A DNA stretch of 64,000 nt from an uncultured SAR86 cluster bacterium (GCA_902574355.1 CACGNN010000002.1:1-64000); one strand, 5' to 3'; positions 17,599-32,162 are shown, counted from the stretch's first letter. Numbers and translations: made by a program. Notes: generated by a model not told the origin, from the sequence alone.

Positions 17599-19896
17599 AT
17601 GAAATTTAAGCTAACAATAGGATTTTTTATAGGCTTTATTTCGATAATAGTCATTATTTTTACTGCCGCAACTGTTGCCGTTCTCGACTATCGAGTTACA
17701 TCTAAACTAGACGGCGTATTGTGGACCATACCCGCAAAAATATATTCACGTCCTTTAGAGTTAGCAGAAGGCATTAACCTTAATAAGGATAATTTGATTA
17801 AAGAACTAGAAATGCTCTCGTATGAAAGGGTTAAAAATCCTGTGCAGCCTGGTGAGTTTAAATTTTCTAAAGATGATTTAAAAATATTTTTAAGAGGTTA
17901 TTTAGATCAGCGATCAGGTATATTTAATATCAATTTTGATGCTTCTGAGATTAAGGGAATTACCAATCAGTTGGGTATAGCCGAAGATTTAATAAAACTT
18001 GAACCAACCGTTATTGGTGGCATGTACCCTTCCCATATGGAGGATAGGGTACTGCTTAATTGGCCAGAAGTGCCACCTATTCTAGTGGATACTATTCTTG
18101 CAGTTGAGGATCAAGACTTTTTTAACCACTATGGAATATCATTGAAATCTATTTCACGAGCATTTCTGAGAAATGTCCAAGCCGGAGAGGTAGAGCAAGG
18201 TGGAAGTACCATCACACAACAATTAGCTAAAAGCCTTTTCTTTTCATCTGAGCAGACCATCAGAAGAAAGGTTTTAGAAGCAATAGCTTCTTTGATAATA
18301 GAATTTCGTTATTCAAAAGAAGAAATTCTTTTGGCATACATTAATGATGTATTCCTTGCACAATCAGGGAAGAGAGCAATTCATGGATTTGGGATGGGTG
18401 CACAACATTTTTTTGGCACTTCAGTTCAAAATCTTTCTACGGATCAAGTGGCTCTTTTGGTAGGAATGCTCAAGGGACCCTCTTTTTACAACCCAAGAAG
18501 AAATCCTAATAACGCTACCAAAAGAAGGAACTTAGTTTTAAGAGTTTTAAATACTAGCAATAAAATATCAGACTCATCATTCGAGACATTGAGAAATAAA
18601 GAGCTTGGAGTCTCCTTACCTAATTATAGAAGTGAGACGCGATATCCCGCATTTCATGACATAGTTAGGCTAGAACTCCAGAAGAATTTTAATGAGAAAG
18701 AACTTCGAACTAAAGGCTTGGCTGTCGAAACTAATTTGGACCCTGTATTACAAGATTCTTTAGAGAATAATCTTCAAAAAACTAAAGTACAGTTAATAAA
18801 AAAATATGGATCTAGATTAGAGGAGCTTGAAGGCGCTGCTATTGCAGTTGATATTTCCAGCGGTGAAATCAAAGCTGTTGCGGGAAGTACTGAACCCTCT
18901 AGTTATGGTTTCAATAGATCTATAAATGCTATAAGACCAATAGGATCTCTAGTGAAACCTTTCATCTATCTAACTGCATTAGATCAATATAATGATTACA
19001 ATCTTACAACTTTATTAGATGATTCTAAGTTAAGTCTTATGAGTGGCGGTCAGCTTTGGGAGCCTGATAACTTTGATAAGAAATTTCACGGCGAAATACC
19101 ATTACATGTGGCTCTATGGCAATCTTATAATATAGCTTCAGCCAGGCTTGGATTAGATTTGGGATATGAAGCTGTAGAAAATATGTTTCTTAACCTTGGC
19201 ATAAAAAAGGATGTTCCTAATTATCCTTCCATTTTTATAGGGTCATTTGAACTTTCTCCTTATCAGGCTATTCAAGCTTATCAGACTATAGCAAGTGATG
19301 GTTTTTACTCGCCTTTGAGATCAATTAGGCAAATTAAAGATACTACGGGTAAGATAGAATTCACTTACCCTTACAGTATAGATCAAACAATTAGACCTGA
19401 GCCGGTAGCATTATTGAAATTTGCGATGCAACAAACCTTTGAACGCGGTACTGCAAGAGGATATTCAAAGAGGCAGATTCAATTATGGAATGCTGGAGGG
19501 AAAACAGGTACCTCAGATGATCAGAGAGACAGTTGGTTTGTTGGTTTTGCAGGCGAACTTTTGGTTCTTGTATGGCTGGGATTTGATGACAATAGACAAA
19601 CCCCCTTGACTGGACGAACAGGTGCATTTCAGGTCTGGAAGAATTTCATAAATGATATTAAACCCGTTAAAACCACCCAATCTTCATTGCCACGAATTAA
19701 TTACGTTTGGACAGATATTGGAGATGGATTAAGAAGTGGTAAAAAATGTAAAAATTCTATACTTATACCTTTTATAGAAGGAACTGAACCGAATAAAATA
19801 CCAGATGTCAGAAAAGAGTGTTCAAGTAAGATTGCAAGTTCAAGAAATACTGTAATGGATAAGTTAAAAGAAGTTTTTGAGGTGGGCCAGGGGTGA
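17599..19896 (+). CDS. mrcB: Penicillin-binding protein 1B, bifunctional transglycosylase-transpeptidase
   Basis: Class A PBP that polymerises and cross-links peptidoglycan at the inner membrane. The order is a short cytoplasmic tail and one membrane helix (about residues 5-28), a UB2H-like segment typical of PBP1B, the GT51 domain with E170 in AVEDQDFFNH and GGSTITQQLAK, and the transpeptidase domain with S450/K453 (GSLVKP), S509-Y-N511 and K635-T-G. All catalytic residues are present. The 765-residue length fits. A lipoprotein gene starts inside its stop codon, as in Pseudomonas, where a TPR protein follows mrcB. Confidence 0.95.
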   Translation: MKFKLTIGFFIGFISIIVIIFTAATVAVLDYRVTSKLDGVLWTIPAKIYSRPLELAEGINLNKDNLIKELEMLSYERVKNPVQPGEFKFSKDDLKIFLRGYLDQRSGIFNINFDASEIKGITNQLGIAEDLIKLEPTVIGGMYPSHMEDRVLLNWPEVPPILVDTILAVEDQDFFNHYGISLKSISRAFLRNVQAGEVEQGGSTITQQLAKSLFFSSEQTIRRKVLEAIASLIIEFRYSKEEILLAYINDVFLAQSGKRAIHGFGMGAQHFFGTSVQNLSTDQVALLVGMLKGPSFYNPRRNPNNATKRRNLVLRVLNTSNKISDSSFETLRNKELGVSLPNYRSETRYPAFHDIVRLELQKNFNEKELRTKGLAVETNLDPVLQDSLENNLQKTKVQLIKKYGSRLEELEGAAIAVDISSGEIKAVAGSTEPSSYGFNRSINAIRPIGSLVKPFIYLTALDQYNDYNLTTLLDDSKLSLMSGGQLWEPDNFDKKFHGEIPLHVALWQSYNIASARLGLDLGYEAVENMFLNLGIKKDVPNYPSIFIGSFELSPYQAIQAYQTIASDGFYSPLRSIRQIKDTTGKIEFTYPYSIDQTIRPEPVALLKFAMQQTFERGTARGYSKRQIQLWNAGGKTGTSDDQRDSWFVGFAGELLVLVWLGFDDNRQTPLTGRTGAFQVWKNFINDIKPVKTTQSSLPRINYVWTDIGDGLRSGKKCKNSILIPFIEGTEPNKIPDVRKECSSKIASSRNTVMDKLKEVFEVGQG

Positions 19897-20333
19897 AGTT
19901 AATTAAATTATCAACAATACTCTTAATTGTTATCGGCCTATTATCATGTGCATCTAATCAAAAAATGAGGGATGTCAGTAACTATAAAATTCCAGTAAAT
20001 GATTTCTCCAGAACTGTTGAACTTTTGATTTCTAACCAAGAGTTCTTGGAAGAAGAAATTATGAAAATAAATTCGCAAAATCCTTCTGTTCAAAGGATAC
20101 TTTTAGCTGCTGACTTCGACTTGAAACAAGAAAACTATATTAAAACTAACTCTGAACTCGAAAGGGCTTATAGAATAACTAAAAATGATGCTGCTCTATA
20201 TCTGAGATTAGCACACTTAAGGTATAAACAAGGATTATTGAAGGAATCTGAATCTTTTGCCTCTAAAGGATTGTTGTTAACAGATATTTCATCTTGGGAA
20301 AGATTGCTTCTAAATGTTTATCTTAAAAACTAA
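19893..20333 (+). CDS. TPR-containing lipoprotein following mrcB
   Basis: A 146-residue predicted lipoprotein: the signal sequence is followed by the lipobox LLSC with C19 as the modified residue. The C-terminal half reads as two TPR-like helical pairs (LAADFDLKQENYIKTNSELERAY, then LYLRLAHLRYKQGLLKESESF). It begins with GTG that overlaps the mrcB stop (GTGA), so it is translationally coupled to PBP1B. I infer a periplasmic helper of PBP1B, in the spirit of the LpoB activators. There is no sequence match to LpoB, and the partner is not demonstrated. Confidence 0.75.
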   Translation: MKLIKLSTILLIVIGLLSCASNQKMRDVSNYKIPVNDFSRTVELLISNQEFLEEEIMKINSQNPSVQRILLAADFDLKQENYIKTNSELERAYRITKNDAALYLRLAHLRYKQGLLKESESFASKGLLLTDISSWERLLLNVYLKN

Positions 20334-20394
20334 GCCTAGATAGTCTGATTGCAAGTATATATAATCCGCTCCCCTTAAATATTGAAGCTTATTG

Positions 20395-21402
20395 ATGACC
20401 AAAGTTGGAATTATAGGAGGATCAGGTTTTGCTGGTGAAGAGCTAATAAAACTCTTATCTCTGCATGACTCAAGCTCTATAGTAGCTATTAGCTCAAGAG
20501 AGCTCAAAAACACTCCTGTGTCAGACTTATTTCAAGGTACTGATTTAAATTTTGTAGATCCGGAAGATCAGATTTTTTTTCAGTGTGATGTCGTTTTCTT
20601 TGCAACTCCTCATGGAACTGCAATGAATAAAGCAAACTCTTTTATTCAGAAAGGAATAAAAGTCATTGATCTATCTGCAGATTTTCGACTAAAAGATCCT
20701 TCAATCTGGAAAGAATGGTACGGCTCGAACCATAAAGATTTAGAAAACTTAAAAAATTCTATTTACGGTCTAACTGAGCTTAACGCTGAGTTGATCGAAA
20801 CAGGTAATCTTATAGCTGTGCCTGGTTGTTATCCAACTGCATCTATTCTCGGTTTGCTTCCTTTAGTTAGCAACAAGCTTCCAATAGATTCAATTATCAT
20901 TGATGCAAAGTCAGGAATTAGTGGGGCAGGTAGGACTACAGTTAACGAAAGTTTAAAAGATGACATTCAAGAAAATTTTAGAGCTTATGCTACTGGAGGA
21001 CATCGACATCTCCCCGAAATAATTGAAGTCCTTGAAGGAATTCATGGATCATCTTTAAAGATTAATTTTTTGCCCCACCTTATTCCTGCGATGAGAGGAA
21101 TTTACTCAACTATGTATGTTAATTTCGAGGATACTCAGTATCAATCTATAGAAGATATTTATAGAGATTTTTATCAAGACTCACTTAATATTGAATTAAT
21201 GTTAGATGATCAGGTTCCTGAAATTCTAAAAGTTGCTGAGACAAATAATTGTCAGATAGGTATTTATCAATCAGCCATTGAGAATCAAATTGTAATCATT
21301 TCAGCTATTGATAATTTAGTTAAGGGAGCCGCAGGTCAAGCGATAGAATGTTACAATCTAATCACTGGCAATTATCAATTGAAAGGTATAAATAATGGTT
21401 GA
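20395..21402 (+). CDS. argC: N-acetyl-gamma-glutamyl-phosphate reductase
   Basis: NADPH-dependent reduction of N-acetylglutamyl phosphate in arginine synthesis. Counted from the ATG at 20395 (a TTG precedes it by one codon), the nucleotide loop is [12 protein letters not shown] at residues 5-16 and the catalytic cysteine is C145 in VPGCYPTAS. The GGHRHLPEI segment is the conserved histidine region. The protein is 335 residues. It overlaps erpA by eight bases. argB, the preceding enzyme of the pathway, is also in this window at 53020-53883 but far away, as expected of dispersed arginine genes. Confidence 0.95.
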   Translation: MTKVGIIGGSGFAGEELIKLLSLHDSSSIVAISSRELKNTPVSDLFQGTDLNFVDPEDQIFFQCDVVFFATPHGTAMNKANSFIQKGIKVIDLSADFRLKDPSIWKEWYGSNHKDLENLKNSIYGLTELNAELIETGNLIAVPGCYPTASILGLLPLVSNKLPIDSIIIDAKSGISGAGRTTVNESLKDDIQENFRAYATGGHRHLPEIIEVLEGIHGSSLKINFLPHLIPAMRGIYSTMYVNFEDTQYQSIEDIYRDFYQDSLNIELMLDDQVPEILKVAETNNCQIGIYQSAIENQIVIISAIDNLVKGAAGQAIECYNLITGNYQLKGINNG

Positions 21403-21745
21403 AACTTATACACCCTCTTTAATGCAACTGACTGACGGAGCTGTTCATAAGATCTTATCTCTTAAAAATAAAGAGTCAGAATCTGAAATTTTAAATCTCA
21501 GGGTATATGTTACCGGCGGAGGGTGTTCGGGTTTTCAGTATGGATTTTCTTTTGACAATACGATAGATGAAGACGACACCTGTATAGAAAAAGAAGGAGC
21601 TAATCTGGTTATTGACTCATTAAGCTTGCAGTATCTTCAGGGATCAACAGTAGATTACGTGGAAGATTTAACGGGTTCAAAATTTATAATTTCTAACCCG
21701 AATGCCACTACGACTTGCGGATGTGGGGAGTCCTTCTCTATTTAG
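21395..21745 (+). CDS. erpA: Iron-sulfur cluster insertion protein ErpA
   Basis: A-type carrier that delivers Fe-S clusters to apoproteins. The three cluster cysteines are C44 in [10 protein letters not shown] and C108 and C110 in TTCGCGESF. The 116-residue length is typical. The start overlaps the argC end by eight bases, and the stop shares the octamer CTATTTAG with the stop of convergent anmK. The gene order argC-erpA-anmK supports ErpA over the paralogue IscA. Confidence 0.94.
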   Translation: MVETYTPSLMQLTDGAVHKILSLKNKESESEILNLRVYVTGGGCSGFQYGFSFDNTIDEDDTCIEKEGANLVIDSLSLQYLQGSTVDYVEDLTGSKFIISNPNATTTCGCGESFSI

Positions 21746-22847
21746 TAGGTAAATACACTTTACCCAAGAAGACTTTTTCATTGCTTCCTGTAATTGCACT
21801 CATATCAAATTTGATATTACTCATTCTTTTGTATGCCAACCAAGCAAAACAAATAGCTTCTATATAATCTGGATCTAGCCCGAGTTTAGCTGTCGTGTAA
21901 CATTTTTCTCCCAAAAGGAATGATATCCTGCTCATCAAAAATTTATTGTGAACTCCACCACCACATATATATATTTTTTCACTAGCGATTTTAAATTTCT
22001 CCAAAGAATTCGAGAGACTACTTGCAGTAAGTTCTACCAAGGTTGCTTGGGTATCAGAAGGATTTACTTCTCGGTTTAGTTTCATTAGACAATCTTGAAG
22101 CCAAGTTAAATTGAAGTAATCTGGGCCAGTACTTTTAGGCGGCTCAAGCGAAAAATAATTGTCCTTCATCATTATATTTAGTAAGTCTTGATCTACAGTA
22201 CCTGATTTTGCCCATCTACCTTCGTTGTCGTAGTTTTCCTTTCTATTCTTTTTTGTCCAAATATCTAAAAGACAATTCCCTGGACCAGTATCAAAACCTG
22301 TTAGCTCTCCGGTACCTAATAACGAAACATTAGTAATACCTCCTATATTTATTATTAATCTCCTTTTATCATCTTTAGCGAATACTTCTTTATGAAAAAC
22401 AGGAGATAAAGGTGCGCCTTGTCCTCCTTTTGTAATGTCATCATCCCTGAAATTGGCAATAGTTTTTATACCGAGCTGATTACTCATTAACTGAGGATTA
22501 CCAATTTGAAGTGAAAAAGGAGGTATAGAATTAGGTTCATGTTTTATAGTTTGCCCATGAGAACCTATTGCCTCAATTTTTTCTTTTTTCAAACTGAGAG
22601 ATGCAATAAATTCTTCTACTTTATCGCAGAAAAATTCGCCTAGTCTTAAATCTAAATCTTTGATTAGTGTTTCGTTAAGCTGCTTTGATCTTGTATTTTC
22701 AGTAATTTCTTCTTTTATGTTACTTGGTATTTCGTAATTATTTAGTCCAATTATGTTCAACTCATTATCAGAAAACTCAACTGCTGCACAATCTAAAGAA
22801 TCTGCACTAGTTCCAGTCATTAAGCCAATGTAGATTTTACCCGCCAT
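21738..22847 (-). CDS. anmK: Anhydro-N-acetylmuramic acid kinase
   Basis: Recycles cell-wall 1,6-anhydro-MurNAc by hydrolysis and phosphorylation to MurNAc-6-phosphate. Diagnostic segments are [18 protein letters not shown] at the N-terminus, [23 protein letters not shown] and [13 protein letters not shown]. The 369-residue length is normal. It overlaps the M23 peptidase gene by eleven bases, so recycling and wall remodelling are probably expressed together. No murQ is in the window to take the product further. Confidence 0.94.
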   Translation of the reverse strand: MAGKIYIGLMTGTSADSLDCAAVEFSDNELNIIGLNNYEIPSNIKEEITENTRSKQLNETLIKDLDLRLGEFFCDKVEEFIASLSLKKEKIEAIGSHGQTIKHEPNSIPPFSLQIGNPQLMSNQLGIKTIANFRDDDITKGGQGAPLSPVFHKEVFAKDDKRRLIINIGGITNVSLLGTGELTGFDTGPGNCLLDIWTKKNRKENYDNEGRWAKSGTVDQDLLNIMMKDNYFSLEPPKSTGPDYFNLTWLQDCLMKLNREVNPSDTQATLVELTASSLSNSLEKFKIASEKIYICGGGVHNKFLMSRISFLLGEKCYTTAKLGLDPDYIEAICFAWLAYKRMSNIKFDMSAITGSNEKVFLGKVYLPTK

Positions 22848-24171
22848 AAACTTCTCTCTTATTAATGAGATATTTATAATTACTTAGTTCATTCAGGAGA
22901 TTTTGAGATACTTTTCTATAGTTATTGATTTCAGAAGAATTAATGGGTGAGGCATTTGGAAATTTTACTTTAAGAGGGTCCGTGTGCTTTCCATTAACAT
23001 GGAATTCATAATGTAAATGAGGGCCTGTTGCTAGACCAGTGCTACCTACATACCCAATTGTTTGACCTTGTTTGACCTTACGACCGACTTTTGTTCTGGA
23101 GCTAAATTTATCCAGATGACAGTAACGAGTAACATAATCTTCAGAGTGCTTAATCTTAATTTCGTTACCACATCCTCCATTATATTCAGCAAATAATATT
23201 GTTCCATCACCAGTTGCTCTAATTGGAGAGCCCTTGTTGGCTGCATAATCTACTCCTTTGTGTGCTCTTATTGTGTGTAAAACAGGATGCCTTCTATTAA
23301 GATTATACTTTGAACTTATGTAACTTAATTTCACAGGAGATCTAAGAAATGCCTTTTTTACATTTTGGCCATCAAGATTAAAATACTCAGAAGTGTTAGA
23401 ATCCAAGTCATATCTAACTGCAATAAATTTTTTATCCCTATTATTAAACTCTGAAATAAGGATATCCCCGTCTATTACTTTCTCTCCATTAATAATTATT
23501 TCCTCATAGATTATGCTGTAACTGTCACCTTTTCTTATGTCATGAGTAAAATCTATATCCCAACCGTTAATGTAAGCCAAGTCCATTAATACACTGTCCG
23601 GGACATTTTCCTTTAGACCGGACACATACATTGAATCTTCAATGATCACGTTTTTAAAGACTTTAACTTTTTCTATTTTTGATACGTATTTTGAAATGGA
23701 GTAACTATCCTCATTTCTTTCAGCTTGTATGCCACTCTTTATGTCATCAATATAAAACAATTTTAGCAGCTCTCCTTTGTCATTCATTAAGATCTTGATC
23801 TTATCTCCAACTTCAATTTTCGATAAAAGACTACTTTCTTTGCTATTAATTAACTTGATTATGTCTTCTTGCAAAACTCCAAGTTTATTCAAAATTGTAA
23901 AGAGTGAATCATTTCTTTTAATTAAAGCCTCTTTTTCTATTGGGGGTATATCAATTTGATAGCCATCAGTAAGGGAACTAAGAGAAAGTGATTTTGTGAG
24001 TTCGGAGTATTGATTTTTTTCAGTAAATTTTATATTGCCTAGTAGGCTGATAGAAATTATCAAAATCAAGCCAATCAAAAGAGTAAAGATATGCTTTCTC
24101 GGAAAGTTTTTTAAAACATTGATTAATTCTCTAACCAGCATAAAGTCGAATGATACCTTAAAAAAGGACAT
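22837..24171 (-). CDS. M23-family murein DD-endopeptidase (MepM-like)
   Basis: LytM-type zinc endopeptidase that cuts peptide cross-links for wall growth. The C-terminal M23 domain has the metal and catalytic pattern [15 protein letters not shown] and GPHLHYEFH. The middle part, beginning [19 protein letters not shown], resembles the LysM/OapA-like region of MepM. One membrane helix near the N-terminus ([20 protein letters not shown]) anchors it in the inner membrane with the domain in the periplasm. The start is uncertain: ATG at 24171 is given, ATG at 24141 is equally possible, and the TTG at 24186 would collide with tyrS. Confidence 0.9.
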   Translation of the reverse strand: MSFFKVSFDFMLVRELINVLKNFPRKHIFTLLIGLILIISISLLGNIKFTEKNQYSELTKSLSLSSLTDGYQIDIPPIEKEALIKRNDSLFTILNKLGVLQEDIIKLINSKESSLLSKIEVGDKIKILMNDKGELLKLFYIDDIKSGIQAERNEDSYSISKYVSKIEKVKVFKNVIIEDSMYVSGLKENVPDSVLMDLAYINGWDIDFTHDIRKGDSYSIIYEEIIINGEKVIDGDILISEFNNRDKKFIAVRYDLDSNTSEYFNLDGQNVKKAFLRSPVKLSYISSKYNLNRRHPVLHTIRAHKGVDYAANKGSPIRATGDGTILFAEYNGGCGNEIKIKHSEDYVTRYCHLDKFSSRTKVGRKVKQGQTIGYVGSTGLATGPHLHYEFHVNGKHTDPLKVKFPNASPINSSEINNYRKVSQNLLNELSNYKYLINKREVYGG

Positions 24172-24176
24172 ATAAT
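24171..24176 (+). promoter_or_regulatory. Putative -10 element of tyrS
   Basis: A perfect TATAAT lies ten bases before the tyrS ATG at 24186. Transcription would start at about 24182-24184, leaving a leader of two to four bases and no Shine-Dalgarno site. The nearest AAAGGA at about 24163-24168 is too far upstream to act as one. No convincing -35 is visible. In DNA this AT-rich the match could be chance. Confidence 0.35.
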
Positions 24177-24185
24177 AGAATAACA

Positions 24186-25376
24186 ATGAGCAAAGAGAAC
24201 CTAGAATTACTTACTAGAGGGACTGAAGAAATTATCCCTCAAGAGAGCTTTTTAGAGCAGATAAAATCAAAGAGAAAGTTAAGAATTAAAGCGGGATTCG
24301 ATCCTACCTCGCCTGATTTACATTTAGGCCATACTGTACTTTTGAATAAGATGAAAATCTTCCAAGATTTAGGTCATGAAGTAATTTTTTTGATTGGAGA
24401 TTTTACTGGTCTAGTTGGAGATCCTTCGGGAGTAAATGAAACACGCCCAGTTTTAACCCAAGACCAGCTTGATAAAAATGCAGAGACTTACAAAGAACAG
24501 GTTTTCAAAATCTTAGATCCTAAAAAAACAGAGATCAGATTCAATTCTGAATGGATGAACCAAGTTGATCCATCTGAATTTATTAAAATGCTCTCGTCTT
24601 ATACAGTTGCAAGAATGTTAGAGCGGGATGATTTCTCGAAAAGATATAAATCTCAACAGCCGATTTCTATTCATGAATTTTTGTATCCTATTTTACAAGG
24701 GTTTGATTCTGTAAAATTGGAAGCAGACGTTGAATTGGGTGGAACAGATCAAAAGTTTAATTTACTTTTAGGTCGCGAAGTTCAAAAACACTATGGATGT
24801 AATCAACAATCCATTATGACTGTTCCTCTTCTTGAAGGTTTAGATGGTGTTAAGAAGATGTCCAAATCTTTAGGTAATTATGTAGCTCTGGAAGATAGCC
24901 CTGATGACATGTTTGGAAAAATTATGTCTATTTCCGACAATTTAATGTGGCGATATTTTTCTCTTTTGAGTTTTAAATCTTCTGGCGAGATTTCTAACCT
25001 GAAAAAAGAGATTAAAGAAGGAGCTAATCCAAGAGATATTAAGTTTTTACTTGCTGAAGAAATAGTTGAAAGATTCAATAATGGTTGGGGTAGCAAATCA
25101 AAAGAGAATTTTATAAACAGATTCCAAAAAGGAAATATTTCACAGGACCTTGACGAAATAAATCTTGAAATCATAGAAAATTCAGAGCTTTTAACCAGAG
25201 TTTTAAAAGAATCAGAGTTGCTAAAGAGCACCTCTGATGCCATCCGGATGATAAAGCAAGGCGCAATTAAAGTTAATGATGAAAGAGTTTCAGATCCTAA
25301 ATTCTCATTAAAAAAAGGCTCTTCGAATTTGGTGTTAGTAGGTAAAAAGAAAGCTGCAAAAATTAATATCAAATAA
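24186..25376 (+). CDS. tyrS: Tyrosyl-tRNA synthetase
   Basis: Class I aminoacyl-tRNA synthetase of 396 residues. The HIGH-type motif is HLGH in [15 protein letters not shown], and the KMSKS loop is present in full in [13 protein letters not shown]. The C-terminal S4-like RNA-binding domain spans [22 protein letters not shown]. The subgroup resembles the TyrRS (TyrZ type) encoded just upstream of an rRNA operon in Pseudomonas. Here the rrn promoter begins about 16 bases after the stop, with no terminator visible between them. Confidence 0.96.
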   Translation: MSKENLELLTRGTEEIIPQESFLEQIKSKRKLRIKAGFDPTSPDLHLGHTVLLNKMKIFQDLGHEVIFLIGDFTGLVGDPSGVNETRPVLTQDQLDKNAETYKEQVFKILDPKKTEIRFNSEWMNQVDPSEFIKMLSSYTVARMLERDDFSKRYKSQQPISIHEFLYPILQGFDSVKLEADVELGGTDQKFNLLLGREVQKHYGCNQQSIMTVPLLEGLDGVKKMSKSLGNYVALEDSPDDMFGKIMSISDNLMWRYFSLLSFKSSGEISNLKKEIKEGANPRDIKFLLAEEIVERFNNGWGSKSKENFINRFQKGNISQDLDEINLEIIENSELLTRVLKESELLKSTSDAIRMIKQGAIKVNDERVSDPKFSLKKGSSNLVLVGKKKAAKINIK

Positions 25377-25391
25377 TAGAGAAAAACTTCT

Positions 25392-25418
25392 TTGAAACAC
25401 CATATTATGTTGTATACT
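25392..25418 (+). promoter_or_regulatory. Putative rRNA operon promoter with GC-rich discriminator
   Basis: TTGAAA at 25392-25397 and TATACT at 25413-25418 are separated by 15 bases (16 if the -35 is read as TTTGAA). The bases after the -10 are GCGCTGCC, a GC-rich discriminator of the kind found at stringently controlled rRNA promoters that respond to ppGpp and DksA. It lies about 160 bases before the 16S gene. The rest of 25377-25578 is leader DNA with one arm of the 16S processing stem; I saw no clear boxA. Confidence 0.55.
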
Positions 25419-25459
25419 GCGCTGCCTTCTTACGTGAAGGGGAGTTTTTTAAAAGTTTT

Positions 25460-25484
25460 AATAAGTAATTCGTGTGGGCGCTTA
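25460..25484 (+). other. 5' arm of pre-16S processing stem
   Basis: This stretch pairs with 27151-27175 over about 25 base pairs, of which the outer 17 are perfect (CACACGAATTACTTATT is the partner sequence) and the inner part includes a few G-U pairs. The two arms bracket the 16S gene, as RNase III stems do in bacterial rRNA precursors. Confidence 0.85.
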
Positions 25485-25578
25485 TAATTAAGCGCAACTT
25501 ACCAAAGTCAGTAATTAATTCATATTTATATAGATTAATAAGCTGATTTAGTGTCATTTTGGCACTTAATTCAAAATT

Positions 25579-27131
<1,553 letters not shown>

Positions 27132-27421
27132 AAATAAAATCGTTTTTTTGTAGGCGTTCACACGAATTACTTATTTATCTTTAATCTCTTTATAGATTTC
27201 AGATGCGTTTTTTAACATTTTTATAAGTTCAATCAAGTCATATCAAGAGCATTTATGTTCTGGATATGCAAATTAATTATTCATTAAAGGTTTTATTATT
27301 CTTTTAATCCGAAACCTTATTTGAATAACTGCAAAGTAATTTGGCGTTTTTGTGTTTTTTTAAAAACACATATAGTAGATAGAAATACTTGAAAATATCA
27401 TTAAGTTAATTGATGTAATAT
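27132..27421 (+). other. 16S-23S internal transcribed spacer without tRNA genes
   Basis: The 290-base spacer is AT-rich and holds no cloverleaf: no GGTTCRA-type T-loop or anticodon arm for tRNA-Ile or tRNA-Ala could be found. It contains the 3' arm of the 16S stem (27151-27175), a hairpin around CATATC/GGATATG near 27239-27268, a second around GTGTTTTT/AAAAACAC near 27352-27368, and the 5' arm of the 23S stem (27410-27428). Confidence 0.8.
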
Positions 27422-30320
<2,899 letters not shown>

Positions 30321-30381
30321 ATTACATCAAGTAATTTCTTGATATAACCAAGTTGCTAAATAGATTGAATTTATAAGTTTA

Positions 30382-30499
30382 TGTCTGATGACTATAGCAA
30401 GAGTGAACCACCTGATACCTTTTCGAACTCAGAAGTGAAACCTTTTAGCGCCGATGGTAGTGTGGTTGCGACCATGTGAGAGTAGGACATCGTCAGACT
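30382..30499 (+). rRNA. rrf: 5S ribosomal RNA
   Basis: About 118 bases, 61 bases after the 23S gene. The conserved loop CCGAACTCAGAAGTGAAAC-type sequence appears as TCGAACTCAGAAGTGAAAC, followed by GCGCCGATGGTAGTGTGG. The ends GTCTGATGAC and CGTCAGAC pair to form helix I. It is the last gene of the operon; no tRNA follows it. Confidence 0.95.
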
Positions 30500-30510
30500 T
30501 TTTTTTAAAT

Positions 30511-30544
30511 AACCCTTCTAATTTTTAATTAGGAGGGTTTTTTT
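30511..30544. terminator. Terminator of the rRNA operon, possibly bidirectional
   Basis: The arms AACCCTTCTAATT and AATTAGGAGGGTT form a 13-base-pair hairpin with one G-U pair, followed by a T run, twelve bases after 5S. An A/T run on the other side could let it also serve the convergent pantothenate kinase gene, whose stop codon lies inside the hairpin. Confidence 0.85.
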
Positions 30545-31355
30545 CTGCCAATAATAAGGCTCCAAGAGCGGAGGCATATTCACCATTTTGCGGGAAATGT
30601 GGTGTAAATCCTGTGATAGAAGCGGCTTCTTCAAGTGACTCTTTAAGACCATTAAAAGAAGGAGCTCTTCCAACAACTACAATTTGTTTAGCCTCGAACA
30701 TCATTGCTACTGATGTTGCTATCCTAGCGGCGGTCTGACCTACTAAATTAATAATACCAGCTGCAATATCTTCCTTAGAGTATCCATCTTCAATTTTAGT
30801 TATCTTCCCAAAATTAACTGCTGTTGTAGAGGGAGGTAATTGACCTATGGGACCTGATACGACATCTTCCAATATTAAATCAACCTGACTTTTATTACCT
30901 TTTTCTGCCAGAGATGCGATTTCAAAAGGGTCACTGGTATTTAATAGCAGTTTACTTAAACCTAGAACAGTTCCTCCACCAACTCCTGTGCCAGAGCAAT
31001 GTGTGAATGTTCCATTTTGTGCATGAATACAAGCGGTACCTGATCCAGCACTAACTATAATTACTGAGTCTTCTTTATTTAATCCAGAAAGATTCATTGA
31101 GCCCTCTCCTATCGCTTCTATTTCATTGATATGGATAATTGGAGTTGAATCTATTTCATCGCCTAACTCTAAATGTCTGCCACCAGTAACAGCCAAAAAA
31201 CCCTGATTTGAAGTAAAGTCTACATCAGGAAAGAGTTCCCTAATTCTTTGATGATTCAAATTTTTAGAGCTTAGCTCCATACTATGGGCTAGCTCGTCAC
31301 CATTTCTTCTCAGAGTATCTGTTACTGTAATACCAAAATCAGCCGATATATTCAT
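30525..31355 (-). CDS. Type II pantothenate kinase
   Basis: Phosphorylates pantothenate, the first step of CoA synthesis. The 276-residue ASKHA-fold protein has the phosphate loop SADFGITVTDTL at residues 4-15, a catalytic-glutamate region NEIEAIGEG at 77-85, VSAGSGTACI, and SGTGVGGGTVLGLSKLL at 121-137. This last motif is characteristic of the type II (animal and Staphylococcus CoaW) family and unlike CoaA or the type III CoaX. A type II enzyme is unusual in gammaproteobacteria. The gene converges on the rRNA operon and its end lies within the shared terminator. Whether coaA or coaX also occurs cannot be seen here. Confidence 0.82.
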   Translation of the reverse strand: MNISADFGITVTDTLRRNGDELAHSMELSSKNLNHQRIRELFPDVDFTSNQGFLAVTGGRHLELGDEIDSTPIIHINEIEAIGEGSMNLSGLNKEDSVIIVSAGSGTACIHAQNGTFTHCSGTGVGGGTVLGLSKLLLNTSDPFEIASLAEKGNKSQVDLILEDVVSGPIGQLPPSTTAVNFGKITKIEDGYSKEDIAAGIINLVGQTAARIATSVAMMFEAKQIVVVGRAPSFNGLKESLEEAASITGFTPHFPQNGEYASALGALLLAEKNPPN

Positions 31356-31427
31356 GGGGTATTCTATTAATAATGAGTTAGTATAAGCGAGGTTATTATT
31401 ATAAAGGGGAATATGATAGGTTTGTAA

Positions 31428-32162
31428 ATGGATATAAGACAGATAGTTATGGTCTCAACTCTAAGAGATCCAATTGTTAACAATCTATGTGAGTTGTTTG
31501 AATGCGAAGTCGCTTTTAATGATCCCGGAGTTGGCCATTTTGGTCTTGAAAATGCCGTTATCCCTATAGGAACAGATTTTTTAGAAGTAGTTAGTCCGAA
31601 AGAAGAAAATACAACAGCCGGGAGGTTCTTGGAAAAGAGAAATGGTGATGGCGGTTACATGATCATAATTCAAGTAGATGACTTTAAGGATTCAAAAGGC
31701 TTGGCAGAAAAGAATAATATAGAGATTGTTTGGGAAACAGATCTACCCGAAGCAAAAGCTATTCATCTTCATCCTAAACAAATGGGAGGGGCAATACTTT
31801 CTCTTGACTGGATGAATCCTAAGGAAAGTTGGAAATGGGCTGGACCTGAGTGGACAAGTCATATATTTGGACCTATAACAGGTATAGATGGAGTCCAAAT
31901 TCAGTCTGACAATCCTGAGGTTATGTTTCAAGACTGGCTTAAAGTTTTAGGTAATCCCAAATCAAGTAAAGAAAAGTTAAAAATATTTTTAGATGACACC
32001 TGGTTAGAATTTATTTTGGATAGTGATGGAAGAGGTCCTGGGATTTCAGCTTTTAGCCTCAAGGCAAAAGATCACGATATTATTAATAAAAGAGCTGCAG
32101 AGTTAGGCTTTATAAATGAAGGTATAATTTGTTTAGGCGGATTAAAATTCTATCTAGTATGA
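31428..32162 (+). CDS. VOC-superfamily (glyoxalase-like) protein
   Basis: A 244-residue protein with two VOC-type halves. The first has IRQIVMVSTLRDPIVNNL, HFGLENAVIPIGTDFLEVV and YMIIIQVDDF, the last resembling a metal-ligand strand. The second half begins at about FGPITGIDGVQIQSDNPE. The family covers glyoxalases, dioxygenases and antibiotic-binding proteins, so function is open. The following protease gene starts inside its stop codon (ATGA), so the two are co-expressed, although a functional link is not obvious. A TATGAT at 31412-31417 lies only eleven bases before the start. Confidence 0.75.
   Translation: MDIRQIVMVSTLRDPIVNNLCELFECEVAFNDPGVGHFGLENAVIPIGTDFLEVVSPKEENTTAGRFLEKRNGDGGYMIIIQVDDFKDSKGLAEKNNIEIVWETDLPEAKAIHLHPKQMGGAILSLDWMNPKESWKWAGPEWTSHIFGPITGIDGVQIQSDNPEVMFQDWLKVLGNPKSSKEKLKIFLDDTWLEFILDSDGRGPGISAFSLKAKDHDIINKRAAELGFINEGIICLGGLKFYLV

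Noticed and set aside
24878-25372. 164-codon reading frame antisense to tyrS
   Set aside because: It lies wholly inside tyrS, which has full synthetase motifs; the antisense product has no recognisable domain and a composition expected from a shadow frame.
27132-27421. tRNA-Ile or tRNA-Ala in the 16S-23S spacer
   Set aside because: Looked for T-loop and anticodon arms; only simple AT-rich hairpins were found.
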